A stretch of 64,000 bases of DNA from NCBI RefSeq assembly GCF_003710825.1, contig NZ_RHHQ01000023.1, forward strand, positions 1 through 64,000, written 5' to 3'. The position numbers were made by a program, and so were the translations under genes. Below are positions 32,843-41,709 of the stretch, one piece after another. The notes beneath the pieces were generated by a model, which saw nothing but the letters and a program-made list of their open reading frames with translations, was not told where the DNA came from and searched no databases. The DNA is from Brevibacillus fluminis (GTDB taxonomy: Bacteria > Bacillota > Bacilli > Brevibacillales > Brevibacillaceae). Each line of letters begins with the position of its first letter. Position 1 is the first letter of the stretch.

Positions 32843-32932
32843 GTGTGTAGCCTCCTCATCCAATTCAACTACTCATAGTTTATCCAGAGAAGGAAGTTAT
32901 GTAAAGGCGAATTTTAAATTACAGCAAAACCT

Positions 32933-33895
32933 TCATCGTTCGGATTTTAGCATTTTCCAACCGATTTGTGCGACACCGTACGCGTTATCACCCGAATAAA
33001 CCGGATCACAAAAAAACAGCTTCGCTTTGACAGACGGATGCTCCAGCCGTTTGATCAGACGCTCGCGTACGTATTGATTGGCAGCCACGCCGCCAACGAT
33101 CAAGATTTCACGGGGGTAGCCTTCTTCAACCGCAGCACGCAGCACTTTTTCCAGCGTATTAGCGACACACTGCTCGGTCGCCCGGGCGATTTCGGCATGC
33201 GCGACATCCCCTTGCTCAATCGCACGCAGCAAAGCGGCCTCCGCTCCGGAAAAATGAAACGTGAAGCCATTCACGGTCGATGGCACGCGAAACGTCCCTT
33301 CGGCTTGCTTAGCTAACTGCTCAAGGCTCGGCCCTGCCGGAAACGGCAATCCGAGCGCGACTCCTACACGATCCACCAGCTGCCCAGCGTGAAGGTCAAC
33401 CGTACCGCCAAGCTTCTCGATCTGATAGCCGGTCGTGGTCCGCGTGCAATCCAACAGCTCGCTCGTTCCGCCCGATAAATGCACCGCAAGAAACCGCTCC
33501 TGTGTCGGCCGCTCATCTGAGGTGTATTCTCCTGCAGCGATGTGCCCTTCCTGGTGACTGGTCATATAGATCGGCACCCTGTGAAATATCGCCAAGGATT
33601 TGGCCAAGCCTTCCCCGACCTTAAACACAGGCATATAACTACCTTCTACAGAACGCGGCCGTGAGCTTGCGCAAATTCCGATCAATTGCTGATCGGAGAG
33701 ACCTAGCTGCTCACTTAATTCAGGCAGGTTCATCACATGCTGAAAGACGGCTTCCGATTGTTGCAGACCGCGCTCCCCCGCTTTCACTTTGAGGAGCCGC
33801 TTCGCTTCTGCAACAATCTCGCCGTCTTCACCAACCAGACAAAGTGACGTACGGTAATTGCTCGTATCAATCCCAAGAAGTACCTGCTTGCTCAT
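32933..33895 (-). CDS. TsaD/Kae1-family (M22) paralogue
   Basis: A 320-residue ASKHA-fold protein. It starts VLLGIDTSNYRTSLCLV, has the Kae1/TsaD metal site as TSHQEGHIAAGE near residue 110 (TsaD normally HMEGH), a LSGGTSEL loop near residue 137, and ILIVGGVAANQYVRERL near residue 257. The expected tRNA threonylcarbamoyl-adenosine enzyme TsaD is slightly longer and sits elsewhere, usually with tsaB and tsaE, so this seems a diverged second copy that keeps ATP and metal-binding blocks. Its substrate is unknown. The ATG at 33895 has AGGTG eight bases upstream. It lies between nusB and folD. Confidence 0.8.
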   Translation of the reverse strand: MSKQVLLGIDTSNYRTSLCLVGEDGEIVAEAKRLLKVKAGERGLQQSEAVFQHVMNLPELSEQLGLSDQQLIGICASSRPRSVEGSYMPVFKVGEGLAKSLAIFHRVPIYMTSHQEGHIAAGEYTSDERPTQERFLAVHLSGGTSELLDCTRTTTGYQIEKLGGTVDLHAGQLVDRVGVALGLPFPAGPSLEQLAKQAEGTFRVPSTVNGFTFHFSGAEAALLRAIEQGDVAHAEIARATEQCVANTLEKVLRAAVEEGYPREILIVGGVAANQYVRERLIKRLEHPSVKAKLFFCDPVYSGDNAYGVAQIGWKMLKSER

Positions 33896-33913
33896 TGTTT
33901 TCACCTGTCTTTA

Positions 33914-34312
33914 TTACGCTAACTGGCGCGATTGCAAATAAGCGGACAAAACGCCGTTAATGAATTTGCTCGATTGCTCATCGCTAAACGTTTTAGCCAG
34001 CTCAATCGCTTCGTTCAGCACGACTCTTGGCGGTGTATCGGTTTCAAACATCAATTCATAAAAAGCCAGTCGCAAAACAGCACGGTCCACATTGGCGATC
34101 CGATCCAGTTGCCATCCTCGCAAATACTTTTTAATTTCCTCGTCAATCGCATCTTGGTTGGATAGCGTCGCTTCCACCAAATGGCGGAGATATGTCGGGT
34201 CTTCCGCTGTGTTTTCCAGCACAAATGCATACGCATCGCCGAGAGTTGTTTCTGCCATATCGATTTGAAACAAACATTGTACTGCCTTTTCCCTTGCTGT
34301 TCTACGTTTCAT
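33914..34312 (-). CDS. nusB: Transcription antitermination factor NusB
   Basis: All-helical RNA-binding factor that with NusE binds boxA of rRNA leaders and supports antitermination. The 132-residue protein starts MKRRTAREKAVQCLFQIDM and ends with the family block ANVDRAVLRLAFYEL...VVLNEAIELAKTF...KFINGVL. I use the ATG at 34312, 10 bases after AGGTG; a GTG one codon earlier is possible. It follows the DUF2273 gene. Confidence 0.95.
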   Translation of the reverse strand: MKRRTAREKAVQCLFQIDMAETTLGDAYAFVLENTAEDPTYLRHLVEATLSNQDAIDEEIKKYLRGWQLDRIANVDRAVLRLAFYELMFETDTPPRVVLNEAIELAKTFSDEQSSKFINGVLSAYLQSRQLA

Positions 34313-34328
34313 CACTTTCGTTCACCTA

Positions 34329-34541
34329 CTATTTAAATTTCCCCGGTAAAATCTTGTCCAAAATGTCGCGCAGGTCTTCCTTTTGATCGAGCTTCCGGCC
34401 GATGTAATAACCCGTACCGACAAACACGATGAAGACAAGCGTATTCCAAAAACCAACGACCAAGTAAATGCAGCCAAACAGTAACCCCGCGAGAACGCCA
34501 AGCGCTTTCCCCTTATGCTCCCACAACAGCTCCCATAACAT
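34329..34541 (-). CDS. DUF2273 small membrane protein
   Basis: A 70-residue protein with two membrane segments (GVLAGLLFGCIYLVVGFW and LVFIVFVGTGYYIGRKL) and a charged tail EDLRDILDKILPGKF. DUF2273 genes are typically found beside amaP and Asp23-type genes, as here, suggesting a shared envelope-stress complex. The ATG at 34541 is nine bases after GAGG. Confidence 0.85.
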   Translation of the reverse strand: MLWELLWEHKGKALGVLAGLLFGCIYLVVGFWNTLVFIVFVGTGYYIGRKLDQKEDLRDILDKILPGKFK

Positions 34542-34553
34542 CAAAATCACCCT

Positions 34554-35123
34554 CTACTCTATCCGCCTTGTGCGCAGCGGGAGGTTTTCTTGCGTCAGCA
34601 CCTCGGCTACCGTTACCCGTACTTCCGTGATCTCCACACCTGCGATCGCTTCCACCGTTGTCTTCACATCGGCTTGCAGCTTTTGGGTGATGTCGGGAAT
34701 CGGCGTTTCGCCGTCAATCGAGACGCGCAGCTCAATCAAGTTGCCGCTTTCGAGCGATTTGACATATGTTTTCAGATCGCGCACGCCTTTCACCTTGCGC
34801 GCTGCACGCTCCGCGATCGTCTGGATCGTTACCATGGAGATCGTCACATCACCGAACTCGCCGCGCTGGCGAATGCCGCGCTCCTGCTTCGTTGTTTTAC
34901 CGAATACAAAGCTGCCGATGAAAAAACGGACGCTGATGATCAAAAAGATCAGCGCTACGATAATATAAGGTAGCGCGCCCATCGGATTGCCATACAGCGA
35001 AACCAGCGGCTCCTGTACCAGCTGAAGCGGCACCAGCCCGAAGAACAAGCCGATGGTGAATATTGAGACGACAATCAGCGCCAGGCTGTAAATGGTCAAA
35101 ATAAAGCGATCAAACAAGTTCAC
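34554..35123 (-). CDS. amaP: Alkaline-shock membrane anchor protein AmaP
   Basis: A 189-residue protein with two N-terminal membrane segments (ILTIYSLALIVVSIFTIGLFF and ALPYIIVALIFLIISVRFFI) and a cytoplasmic Asp23/Gls24-like domain (VTISMVTIQTIAERAARKVKGV). In Staphylococcus AmaP anchors Asp23 to the membrane. The GTG start at 35123 follows AGGAGGGAAGCTC. It is next to an Asp23-family gene and the DUF2273 gene, the usual trio. Confidence 0.9.
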   Translation of the reverse strand: MNLFDRFILTIYSLALIVVSIFTIGLFFGLVPLQLVQEPLVSLYGNPMGALPYIIVALIFLIISVRFFIGSFVFGKTTKQERGIRQRGEFGDVTISMVTIQTIAERAARKVKGVRDLKTYVKSLESGNLIELRVSIDGETPIPDITQKLQADVKTTVEAIAGVEITEVRVTVAEVLTQENLPLRTRRIE

Positions 35124-35177
35124 GAGCTTCCCTCCTTGGGTGAAGAAAATGCCTCCGCAATGGAGGCATAAGTCGTG

Positions 35178-35603
35178 TTATCGAACCCTGTGATATTCGT
35201 CGGCTACACCCGGAGTTGCAACCGGCTGCGCTTTCTCTTCGGATTTCAATTCAACATCCACGATATGTACATTAACCTCAACTACGGATAGCCCCGTCAT
35301 GGTTTCGATCGCATTGCGGACGCTGTCTTGAATCAGGCGGGCAACCTCCGGAATGCGGTGTCCGTACTTCACGATAATGGAGACATCTACCGCAGCTTCT
35401 CTGGTTCCAACCTCGACGCGCACCCCGCGCGCAATGTTTTTGCGTCCCAGTCTTTCAGCGATATCGCCAACCAAGCCACCGCTCATTTGGGCAACGCCTT
35501 CGACTTCCGCTGCTGCCATGCCTGCGATTACTTCCAAAACCTCGGGAGCGATCTGAATTTTTCCAAGTTCAGTTCTGTCTGTATCTGTAAGAAACTCTTC
35601 CAT
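35178..35603 (-). CDS. yqhY: Asp23/Gls24-family envelope stress protein (YqhY)
   Basis: A 141-residue cytoplasmic protein of the Asp23/DUF322 family: GKIQIAPEVLEVIAGMAAAEVEGVAQM, the glycine-rich middle and VDVSIIVKYGHRIPEVARLIQD. In B. subtilis YqhY is encoded after accBC and its loss disturbs acetyl-CoA carboxylase activity, so a link with fatty-acid synthesis is likely. The ATG at 35603 follows GGGGAGGTG; the longer frame has no ribosome site. It is 62 bases from the accC stop. Confidence 0.92.
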   Translation of the reverse strand: MEEFLTDTDRTELGKIQIAPEVLEVIAGMAAAEVEGVAQMSGGLVGDIAERLGRKNIARGVRVEVGTREAAVDVSIIVKYGHRIPEVARLIQDSVRNAIETMTGLSVVEVNVHIVDVELKSEEKAQPVATPGVADEYHRVR

Positions 35604-35665
35604 ATTTCGCACCTCCCCTAATTTACATCTCATTATAGCAACAAAGCCCAGTATTTACAAATTGA

Positions 35666-37024
35666 TTACTCCTGCTCTTCTAGGTGCAGATCATACGTTT
35701 CCAGGAATTTCGTATCGAAATTACCGCTGCGGAACACTTCATGATCCATCATTTTCAGATGGAACGGAATCGTGGAATGAATCCCCTCCACCATGAACTC
35801 GGAAAGAGCACGTTTCATCCGCTCGATCGCTTCTTCCCGCGTTTTTCCCCAGACGATCAGCTTGGCGATCATCGAATCGTAGTAAGGCGGGATTTGATAG
35901 CCACTGTAAGCTGCGCTGTCCACACGTACGCCATAGCCTCCTGGAGGCAGATAGTTGACGATGCGGCCTGGAGACGGCATGAAGTTTTTCACCGGATTTT
36001 CTGCGTTGATCCGGCACTCTATCGACCAACCGTTCAGTTTCACATCAGCTTGCGTAAAGGAGAGCTCCTCGCCGCTTGCCACCAGGATTTGCTCTTTAAT
36101 CAGATCAAAGCCTGTGACCATCTCCGTTACCGGATGTTCGACCTGAATCCGCGTGTTCATTTCCATGAAATAAAACTTTCCGTGCTTGTCGAGCAAAAAC
36201 TCGACCGTCCCGGCGCCGTGGTAATTCACCGCTTGCGCAGCCGCAACAGCAGCTTCTCCCATCTCCTGGCGCAGCTTTTTGCTGAGCGCTGGCGATGGCG
36301 CTTCCTCGATCAGTTTTTGATGGCGACGTTGGATCGAACAATCGCGTTCGCCCAAGTACACGACGTTGCCGTGTTTGTCAGCCATGATCTGAATCTCGAC
36401 ATGTCGTGGACCTTCCACGAATTTTTCCAAATACACGCCCGGGTTGCCGAACGCGGTTTTGGCTTCATTTTGTGCAAGACCGATCGCCTTTTCCAGCTCT
36501 TCGGCGCTGTTGGCTACACGCATGCCTCGTCCGCCTCCGCCCGCCGTCGCTTTGACGATGACCGGATAACCAATTTGGGATGCAATCGTAAGCGCCTCAT
36601 CGATGCTTTCAATCAAACCGTCTGTACCTGGGACTGTCGGTACGCCCGCTTTTTTCATCGTATCCTTCGCAGTCGACTTGTCACCCATTTTGGTTATTGC
36701 TTCCGGATCTGGACCGATGAACGTGATGTTGCAGGCCGCACAGATTTCCGCAAAGTCCGCATTCTCCGCCAAAAAGCCATAGCCAGGGTGAATCGCGTCC
36801 GCCCCAACTTTCGTCGCCACGCTCATGATGCTCGCCATGTTCAGATAGCTGTCCTTTGAGGCGGTTGGACCGATGCAGTATGCCTCATCCGCCATCTTGA
36901 CATGCAGCGATTCGCGGTCAGCCTCGGAATAAACGGCAACGGTAGAGATGCCCATCTCATGGCAGGCGCGAATAATCCGGACAGCGATTTCACCGCGGTT
37001 GGCAATAACGATTTTTTGAAACAT
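35666..37024 (-). CDS. accC: Biotin carboxylase subunit of acetyl-CoA carboxylase
   Basis: ATP-dependent carboxylation of the biotin on AccB, first half of malonyl-CoA formation. The 452-residue ATP-grasp protein starts KIVIANRGEIAVRIIRACHE, has the glycine-rich ATP loop KATAGGGGRGMRV near residue 159, the HVEIQIMAD segment near 209, and the active-site block EMNTRIQVEHPVTEM near residue 287. It is 22 bases after accB. Confidence 0.97.
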   Translation of the reverse strand: MFQKIVIANRGEIAVRIIRACHEMGISTVAVYSEADRESLHVKMADEAYCIGPTASKDSYLNMASIMSVATKVGADAIHPGYGFLAENADFAEICAACNITFIGPDPEAITKMGDKSTAKDTMKKAGVPTVPGTDGLIESIDEALTIASQIGYPVIVKATAGGGGRGMRVANSAEELEKAIGLAQNEAKTAFGNPGVYLEKFVEGPRHVEIQIMADKHGNVVYLGERDCSIQRRHQKLIEEAPSPALSKKLRQEMGEAAVAAAQAVNYHGAGTVEFLLDKHGKFYFMEMNTRIQVEHPVTEMVTGFDLIKEQILVASGEELSFTQADVKLNGWSIECRINAENPVKNFMPSPGRIVNYLPPGGYGVRVDSAAYSGYQIPPYYDSMIAKLIVWGKTREEAIERMKRALSEFMVEGIHSTIPFHLKMMDHEVFRSGNFDTKFLETYDLHLEEQE

Positions 37025-37046
37025 GGTACTCCTCCTTTGAGCCTTC

Positions 37047-37556
37047 CTACGGTTTCACCAAGAATAGCGGTTGTCCGTATTCTACGAGCTGGCCATCTTC
37101 CACCAGAACCTTCACGATCTCGCCGCTCACTTCCGCTTCAATTTCATTGAACAGCTTCATCGCTTCCACGATGCACACCACTTTGCTCGGGGTCACTTGA
37201 TCTCCCACTTGGGCATAGGCAGGCTTGCCCGGTTCAGAAGCGCGATAAAACGTACCAACCATTGGCGAAACCACTTTCAGCAAAGAAGCTTCGTCAACTG
37301 CCGCTGCGGATACCGCTGGCTTTTCCACAGCAACCGGTGCAGCTTGTACTGCTGTGACAGGTGCCACTTCAACCACAGGTGCTGCGACTGCTGCTGGCAC
37401 TTGCGCAGACTGTGCAAACACAACAGGTGCTGCTTGAACGGCCGCACCTGCTTTTTTGATGCTCACCTTTGTTCCTTCGCTTTCCAATTCAAACTCCTGG
37501 ATGGTGGATTGATCCACCAGCTTGATGATTTCTCTTATTTCATGCATTTTAAACAC
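37047..37556 (-). CDS. accB: Biotin carboxyl carrier protein
   Basis: Carries the biotin of acetyl-CoA carboxylase. The 169-residue protein has an N-terminal domain EIREIIKLVDQSTIQEFELE, an Ala/Pro/Val-rich linker, and a biotinyl domain with the modified lysine in VEAMKLFNEIEAE near residue 134. GTG at 37556 lies eight bases after AAGGAG and gives the N terminus typical of the family; an ATG three codons later is an alternative. accB is preceded by two hairpins that separate it from spoIIIAH. Confidence 0.95.
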   Translation of the reverse strand: MFKMHEIREIIKLVDQSTIQEFELESEGTKVSIKKAGAAVQAAPVVFAQSAQVPAAVAAPVVEVAPVTAVQAAPVAVEKPAVSAAAVDEASLLKVVSPMVGTFYRASEPGKPAYAQVGDQVTPSKVVCIVEAMKLFNEIEAEVSGEIVKVLVEDGQLVEYGQPLFLVKP

Positions 37557-37689
37557 GCATACCACTCCTTTACAATATCAATCCCATGAGACACTATTTC
37601 GTATTCTCAATGATTCTGCTGGCTTTTCCAGTTCGCGGGTATGTACAGTCACATGTATCATGGTAGCTTTTCACATGGACAACGTCAAG

Positions 37690-37730
37690 AAAAAACCCGC
37701 CCGGCATCAGCTTTTGCCATGCCTGGCGGG
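37690..37730 (-). terminator. Terminator after spoIIIAH
   Basis: On the minus strand CCCGCCAGGCAT pairs with ATGCCGGGCGGG (one bulge) around a short loop, followed by T6. Confidence 0.9.
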
Positions 37731-37737
37731 TGGTTTT

Positions 37738-37781
37738 GCGAAACAGCCGGAACTGCCTCAAATGCGAGGTTCCGGATTCGC
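37738..37781. other. Long interrupted hairpin before the spoIIIA terminator
   Basis: GCGAA, CCGGAAC and CCTC pair in register with GAGG, GTTCCGG and TTCGC, giving a three-part stem immediately ahead of the terminator on the spoIIIA transcript. It has no T-run and may protect the mRNA 3' end or assist termination. Confidence 0.6.
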
Positions 37782-37800
37782 ACAACTACGAATTGTCCGA

Positions 37801-38532
37801 TTATGGTTTGGACTGAACGATCACATTGTTGCCTGATACATTCATTTGCTGCTTCACCGTCGCGATGATGTCAACCACTTCTTTATTTGTCAGTTTGTCC
37901 GCTTGGACGATGACTTGCACTTTATCATTTTGCGGCAATACGACCGCATCTTTGTAGCCGCTACCTTTCAGCAATTCTTCCAATGCAGCGGTATTGCTTT
38001 CCATCGTGGAGAGTTCCTCATGCTTTTTCTTCGCGTCTGCATACGCTTGTGGGGACGATTTGTCGCTGCTCATGATGCTGAACTGTTCATCCTTCTGTTT
38101 CGCCAGCATCGCATCGCGCTGCATTTTGTAGCCTTGGAAGAAGTCGCTGGTCGTTACACCTTGCTGCTGTGCTGCTGTCGGAGCGGAGGAAGAATCTGGC
38201 TGTGTAGCATCAGGTGTTACTTGCGCATTCGGTGCGGTATTTCCATTTTGCGTCGCTGTCGTGTCAGGTGCAGTCCCATTCGGCGTCGGCAGGACGGCTG
38301 CGCCCGTGCCCGATGCATCGATCGTCGTTGGGAGCTGTGGAGGCGTTGTTTGAGGATCTGCCGTTTGAGTATTTACATCTACGCCGAGCATCGCATCAGG
38401 CGACGTCGTTTTTTGCTCGTTCCCAAGCGCAGGCAACTGCTCGTTTGGCCCTTTCACCAAATAATACCCGGAGAGTACCACCATCACTGCAAGCATCGTC
38501 AAAAGCCATACGGTTTGTTTGCGCAACATCAT
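37801..38532 (-). CDS. spoIIIAH: SpoIIIAH, mother-cell component of the SpoIIIA-SpoIIQ channel
   Basis: Mother-cell membrane protein whose extracellular YscJ-like ring domain binds forespore SpoIIQ across the intermembrane space. The 243-residue protein has an N-terminal anchor (TVWLLTMLAVMVVLSGYYLV), a long Thr/Pro/Gln-rich low-complexity linker (about residues 40-125), and a C-terminal ring-forming domain (LEELLKGSGYKDAVVLPQND...LTNKEVVDIIATVKQQM). The linker is longer and more repetitive than in B. subtilis. Last gene of the operon. Confidence 0.93.
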   Translation of the reverse strand: MMLRKQTVWLLTMLAVMVVLSGYYLVKGPNEQLPALGNEQKTTSPDAMLGVDVNTQTADPQTTPPQLPTTIDASGTGAAVLPTPNGTAPDTTATQNGNTAPNAQVTPDATQPDSSSAPTAAQQQGVTTSDFFQGYKMQRDAMLAKQKDEQFSIMSSDKSSPQAYADAKKKHEELSTMESNTAALEELLKGSGYKDAVVLPQNDKVQVIVQADKLTNKEVVDIIATVKQQMNVSGNNVIVQSKP

Positions 38533-38545
38533 TTTTCATGACCCC

Positions 38546-39157
38546 CTATCCCTTTTTGGGCAAAATTGAAATTTTGTATGCGGGTACATCTAGCACCTTC
38601 TGGACCGCTTCAAGAATCCAGGCCTTGATCTGGACGTTTTCTGCTCCTTTTGCAACCACCAGCACCCCCCTTACTTTAGGCTTCAATGTTTTGAGCACCA
38701 CTGGCTGCTCTTGCTTGGAATCCTTCAAAACGAGTGCCTGCTCTTGAAGCGTTTGCTCGCTTTGGTTACGTGTCGCACGCTCTTTGTCCGTTTCTTGGGT
38801 TGAGGTTGTGCGGGAATCCCGGTTTTTTTCGATGACGATTTCTGGCGTCGAATCCAAATTGACCATGACCTGTACCTGGCCAACTCCGATCACCGCTTCC
38901 AAAATTTCGGCGAGCTGTGTCTCGTAGTTGTTCTCATATTCTTTGATCCAGTCATTGCTGGCTGAACTGCCTGCTGCAACACTCCCCGCCGCGTGATCCT
39001 GGCCCGCAGCCGGAAGGGTTTCTTGCTGCTGCATGCTCCCCAGCCCGAGCGGTTTGTCTTTATCCGAGCCGAGAAAATCGGTGAGAATCATCAAAACAGC
39101 ACCGACGCCTAGCAGAATAAACAGATAGCGCATCGACGGTTTCCATTTGGCAAACAT
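38546..39157 (-). CDS. spoIIIAG: SpoIIIAG, ring-forming sporulation channel protein
   Basis: A 203-residue protein with an N-terminal membrane segment (YLFILLGVGAVLMILTDFL) and an extracellular domain related to the EscJ/PrgK ring-building motif, interrupted by a charged insertion (RDSRTTSTQETDKERATRNQS) that corresponds to the beta-triangle insert of the family. It forms a large ring in the intermembrane space as part of the feeding-tube complex. 52 bases after spoIIIAF. Confidence 0.93.
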   Translation of the reverse strand: MFAKWKPSMRYLFILLGVGAVLMILTDFLGSDKDKPLGLGSMQQQETLPAAGQDHAAGSVAAGSSASNDWIKEYENNYETQLAEILEAVIGVGQVQVMVNLDSTPEIVIEKNRDSRTTSTQETDKERATRNQSEQTLQEQALVLKDSKQEQPVVLKTLKPKVRGVLVVAKGAENVQIKAWILEAVQKVLDVPAYKISILPKKG

Positions 39158-39209
39158 CCGGCTCCACCCCCTTTCTTCTTCTGCTTCGCCTATTTGTTGG
39201 ACCCAGTCG

Positions 39210-39875
39210 TTACTTTTCCTCGCGGGCTTGTTCTCCTGTCACCTCCACCTGCTTAGGTGCCAGTGCCCACGACTGGGCAACGGTATCACGAATTTGGAGG
39301 TAAAGCGGATTGGTTTGCGTAGCGGTTGCCTCTGTTTTTGGCGCCTGTGCTGTAGCCGCTTGCTCTTGTCCAACCTCGATGCGCACTGGTTCGATCGGCT
39401 TGATGACCGGCGTCACCCGTTCGACCGACGGCTTTTCGCCTTGTTCTGCCACCACGAGATCGATGCTTGCGATCCGCGCTGCCTGGTCCTTTTTCTCGAT
39501 ATTGACGTTCACTTGCGCCAGCTCGACACCGTAGCTTTCTTTCACTTGTTCTCGGATCATGGCTTCCATCTGCTCTTGCACGTACTGATGGGCTTGTTCA
39601 TCCTGCGTAGACAAGATCCGGTTTGTCAGTCCTTTTATGTCCGAATCCGTCGTGTTGGTCATCTCCTGCTGATACCGGCTCATTTTGAGGGCGAGCTGGT
39701 CTTGGGATAGATTGAAGATGGTAAACAGCGGAGACATAATCGTAAGCAAAATGATCAAGCCCATCACCATTTTGACGTATCGCTGCAGGTTGGTATTCGG
39801 CAGGATCAAATCCAGGAAGGCGGCGAGCAAAACGAGCAGAATGATTTTTTTCAACCAAAGTGAGAGCCACTCCAC
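39210..39875 (-). CDS. spoIIIAF: SpoIIIAF
   Basis: A 221-residue component of the SpoIIIA complex with two N-terminal membrane segments (IILLVLLAAFLDLILP and MVMGLIILLTIMSPLFTIF) and an extracellular ring-building-like domain (VNVNIEKKDQAARIASIDLVV). It ends with an Ala/Thr-rich stretch and a short conserved-looking tail. Starts 10 bases after the spoIIIAE stop. Confidence 0.92.
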   Translation of the reverse strand: MEWLSLWLKKIILLVLLAAFLDLILPNTNLQRYVKMVMGLIILLTIMSPLFTIFNLSQDQLALKMSRYQQEMTNTTDSDIKGLTNRILSTQDEQAHQYVQEQMEAMIREQVKESYGVELAQVNVNIEKKDQAARIASIDLVVAEQGEKPSVERVTPVIKPIEPVRIEVGQEQAATAQAPKTEATATQTNPLYLQIRDTVAQSWALAPKQVEVTGEQAREEK

Positions 39876-39885
39876 GTTTATTCAC

Positions 39886-41061
39886 CTACCGTATCATCAT
39901 GGAAATGTTGCCTGCCGCTATCATGATCGTGATTGCCAAGAAAAACATTAGGCAGACGGTTGCCAATGCCGCAAAGACAAATAGCAAGCTTTTGCCGATC
40001 GTGCCGAGTGCCGTGATGATCGGACTGTTACCCAACGGTTGCAAAACCGCGGACGAAATGTTGTAAATAATCGCCAGCACCAGTATTTTCAATGCGGGGA
40101 ACGCACAGATGATCAAGAGGATGATGACCCCGGCTAGTCCAACCGCATTTTTTACCAGGAGCGATGCGCTGATGACGGTATCTGCGGCATCCGAGAACAT
40201 CCGTCCGACGACAGGGATGAAGTTGCCTGTGACATACTTGGCCGTCCGGATCGTAACACCGTCTGTGATGGCGGAGGTTGCCCCTTGGATGCTGATGACG
40301 GCCAAAAAGATTGTCAAAAAGGAACCGAGCGCTCCCATCGCGATGTTACGCAGCAGCGTCGCCAGCTGTGTGACCTTGTACCTGTCGGAAAACAAGCTAG
40401 CGATCGAGAGGAGCGCGGAAAAGAACAAGAGCGGAAAAATGACCGTCGAAATGATCGTGCCGCTGATGTTGACCATGAAGATGATCAACGGGTGGAACAT
40501 CGCCGCAGACGCGATGTTTCCCATTGACGCGAGCAGCGCGATCACAAGCGGGATCATCGCCAGCATGAAGCCGGACATGTCGGTAATGGCGTCTTTTGCG
40601 TAGCTGATCGCGACATGGAAGCTGTTGATGGCGAGCACCATGAGCACCAAATAGGCGATGGCATAGGCGACGGTGGTGACCGTATTGCGCTCGAAGGCAT
40701 TTTGCATTGTCTCCAGTATCATCGCGAAAACCGTAATGATGATGATCGAGGAGAGCAATTTGCCATTCATCAAAATTTCGTGGAAGACAAACTTGAGCAT
40801 CCCTTTGGCGATCCCGGAGAATGAGATTTGCCCATCCTGCATCAGCAGTTGAACCAAGCCTGGCGATTTGATGTCTGGCAAATAGCCCTGATATTCCTGC
40901 AATGTTTTTTGCCAAAACTGCTCGATTTTCTCAGTCTGAAGATGGTCTACCTGCTCGCGAACGAGGTTCTCGACGGGATTGGCTGTGAGTGGAGCTGCAA
41001 GAGCGAGATTGCTGGGCAAGAAGAGCAACAAGAAGATGAGAAGCCTCCCCCAACGAGACAC
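39886..41061 (-). CDS. spoIIIAE: SpoIIIAE polytopic membrane protein
   Basis: A 391-residue protein with an N-terminal signal-like segment (LLIFLLLFLPSNLALAAP) and about seven membrane helices in the remainder, such as LLSSIIIITVFAMILETM and AIAYLVLMVLAINSF. It resembles a permease and probably forms the membrane pore of the SpoIIIA apparatus. The conserved segment FIPVVGRMFSDAADTVISASLLVKN lies near residue 275. Confidence 0.94.
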   Translation of the reverse strand: MSRWGRLLIFLLLFLPSNLALAAPLTANPVENLVREQVDHLQTEKIEQFWQKTLQEYQGYLPDIKSPGLVQLLMQDGQISFSGIAKGMLKFVFHEILMNGKLLSSIIIITVFAMILETMQNAFERNTVTTVAYAIAYLVLMVLAINSFHVAISYAKDAITDMSGFMLAMIPLVIALLASMGNIASAAMFHPLIIFMVNISGTIISTVIFPLLFFSALLSIASLFSDRYKVTQLATLLRNIAMGALGSFLTIFLAVISIQGATSAITDGVTIRTAKYVTGNFIPVVGRMFSDAADTVISASLLVKNAVGLAGVIILLIICAFPALKILVLAIIYNISSAVLQPLGNSPIITALGTIGKSLLFVFAALATVCLMFFLAITIMIAAGNISMMIR

Positions 41062-41082
41062 ACGTATTCCTCCTTTCGCGAG

Positions 41083-41472
41083 TTATGCAGGCAAGAGGCC
41101 GACAACGGTTTCGATGATGATTTGGATGATCGGGACTGCCATGACCAGAATGAGAATTTTACCAGCCAGCTCGATCTTGGAAGCGATCGCCCCTTGTCCG
41201 GCATCGCGCGTCATCTGGGCACCGAATTCGGCGATATAGGCGATTCCAATGATTTTGAGAATCGTTTCAAGGAATACCATATTGAGATCGGCCTGTACGG
41301 CCAACCGTTCCAGAATGCGGATCACCACCGAAATCTTGTCGATAAGGAAGTAAAAGATGATGACTCCGCTTGCAACCGCGAGAAGAAAGGCAAACATGGG
41401 CTTCTGTTCTTTTATGACCAGCGACAGGACCGTTGCTACAAGCCCCAGTCCGACAATTTGGACGATTTCCAT
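41083..41472 (-). CDS. spoIIIAD: SpoIIIAD
   Basis: A 129-residue membrane protein of four predicted helices, starting EIVQIVGLGLVATVLSLVIK and ending AGKILILVMAVPIIQIIIETV. It is related to SpoIIIAC and contributes to the membrane part of the SpoIIIA complex. The motif FGAQMTRDAGQGAIASKIELAGK is well kept. Confidence 0.93.
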   Translation of the reverse strand: MEIVQIVGLGLVATVLSLVIKEQKPMFAFLLAVASGVIIFYFLIDKISVVIRILERLAVQADLNMVFLETILKIIGIAYIAEFGAQMTRDAGQGAIASKIELAGKILILVMAVPIIQIIIETVVGLLPA

Positions 41473-41490
41473 CCGGGCGTCCTCCTTATG

Positions 41491-41694
41491 CTAATTGAAC
41501 AGGAATACGCGTTTGACCTCAGAGAACAGATCCCCCAGATAGTGAGCGACCATATACAGTACAATGATGAACCCGACCAGCGTCGCCCAGTGGGCAATCT
41601 CTTCCTTACCGGACGCTTTGAGCACCGTATGGATGATCGCCGCGATAAATCCGACTCCGGCAATTTGAAAGACGGGAGTCAAGTCGAAATCCAC
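41491..41694 (-). CDS. spoIIIAC: SpoIIIAC
   Basis: A 67-residue protein of two membrane helices (IAGVGFIAAIIHTVLKASG and LVGFIIVLYMVAHYLGDLF), the standard length for the family, which is homologous to the first half of SpoIIIAD. It sits between spoIIIAB and spoIIIAD with spacings under 20 bases. Confidence 0.93.
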   Translation of the reverse strand: MDFDLTPVFQIAGVGFIAAIIHTVLKASGKEEIAHWATLVGFIIVLYMVAHYLGDLFSEVKRVFLFN

Positions 41695-41709
41695 GCTTAC
41701 GCACCTCGC

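Noticed and set aside
35684..36859. 391-codon plus-strand frame opposite accC
   Set aside because: Antisense shadow of a highly conserved gene, without ribosome site or domain resemblance.
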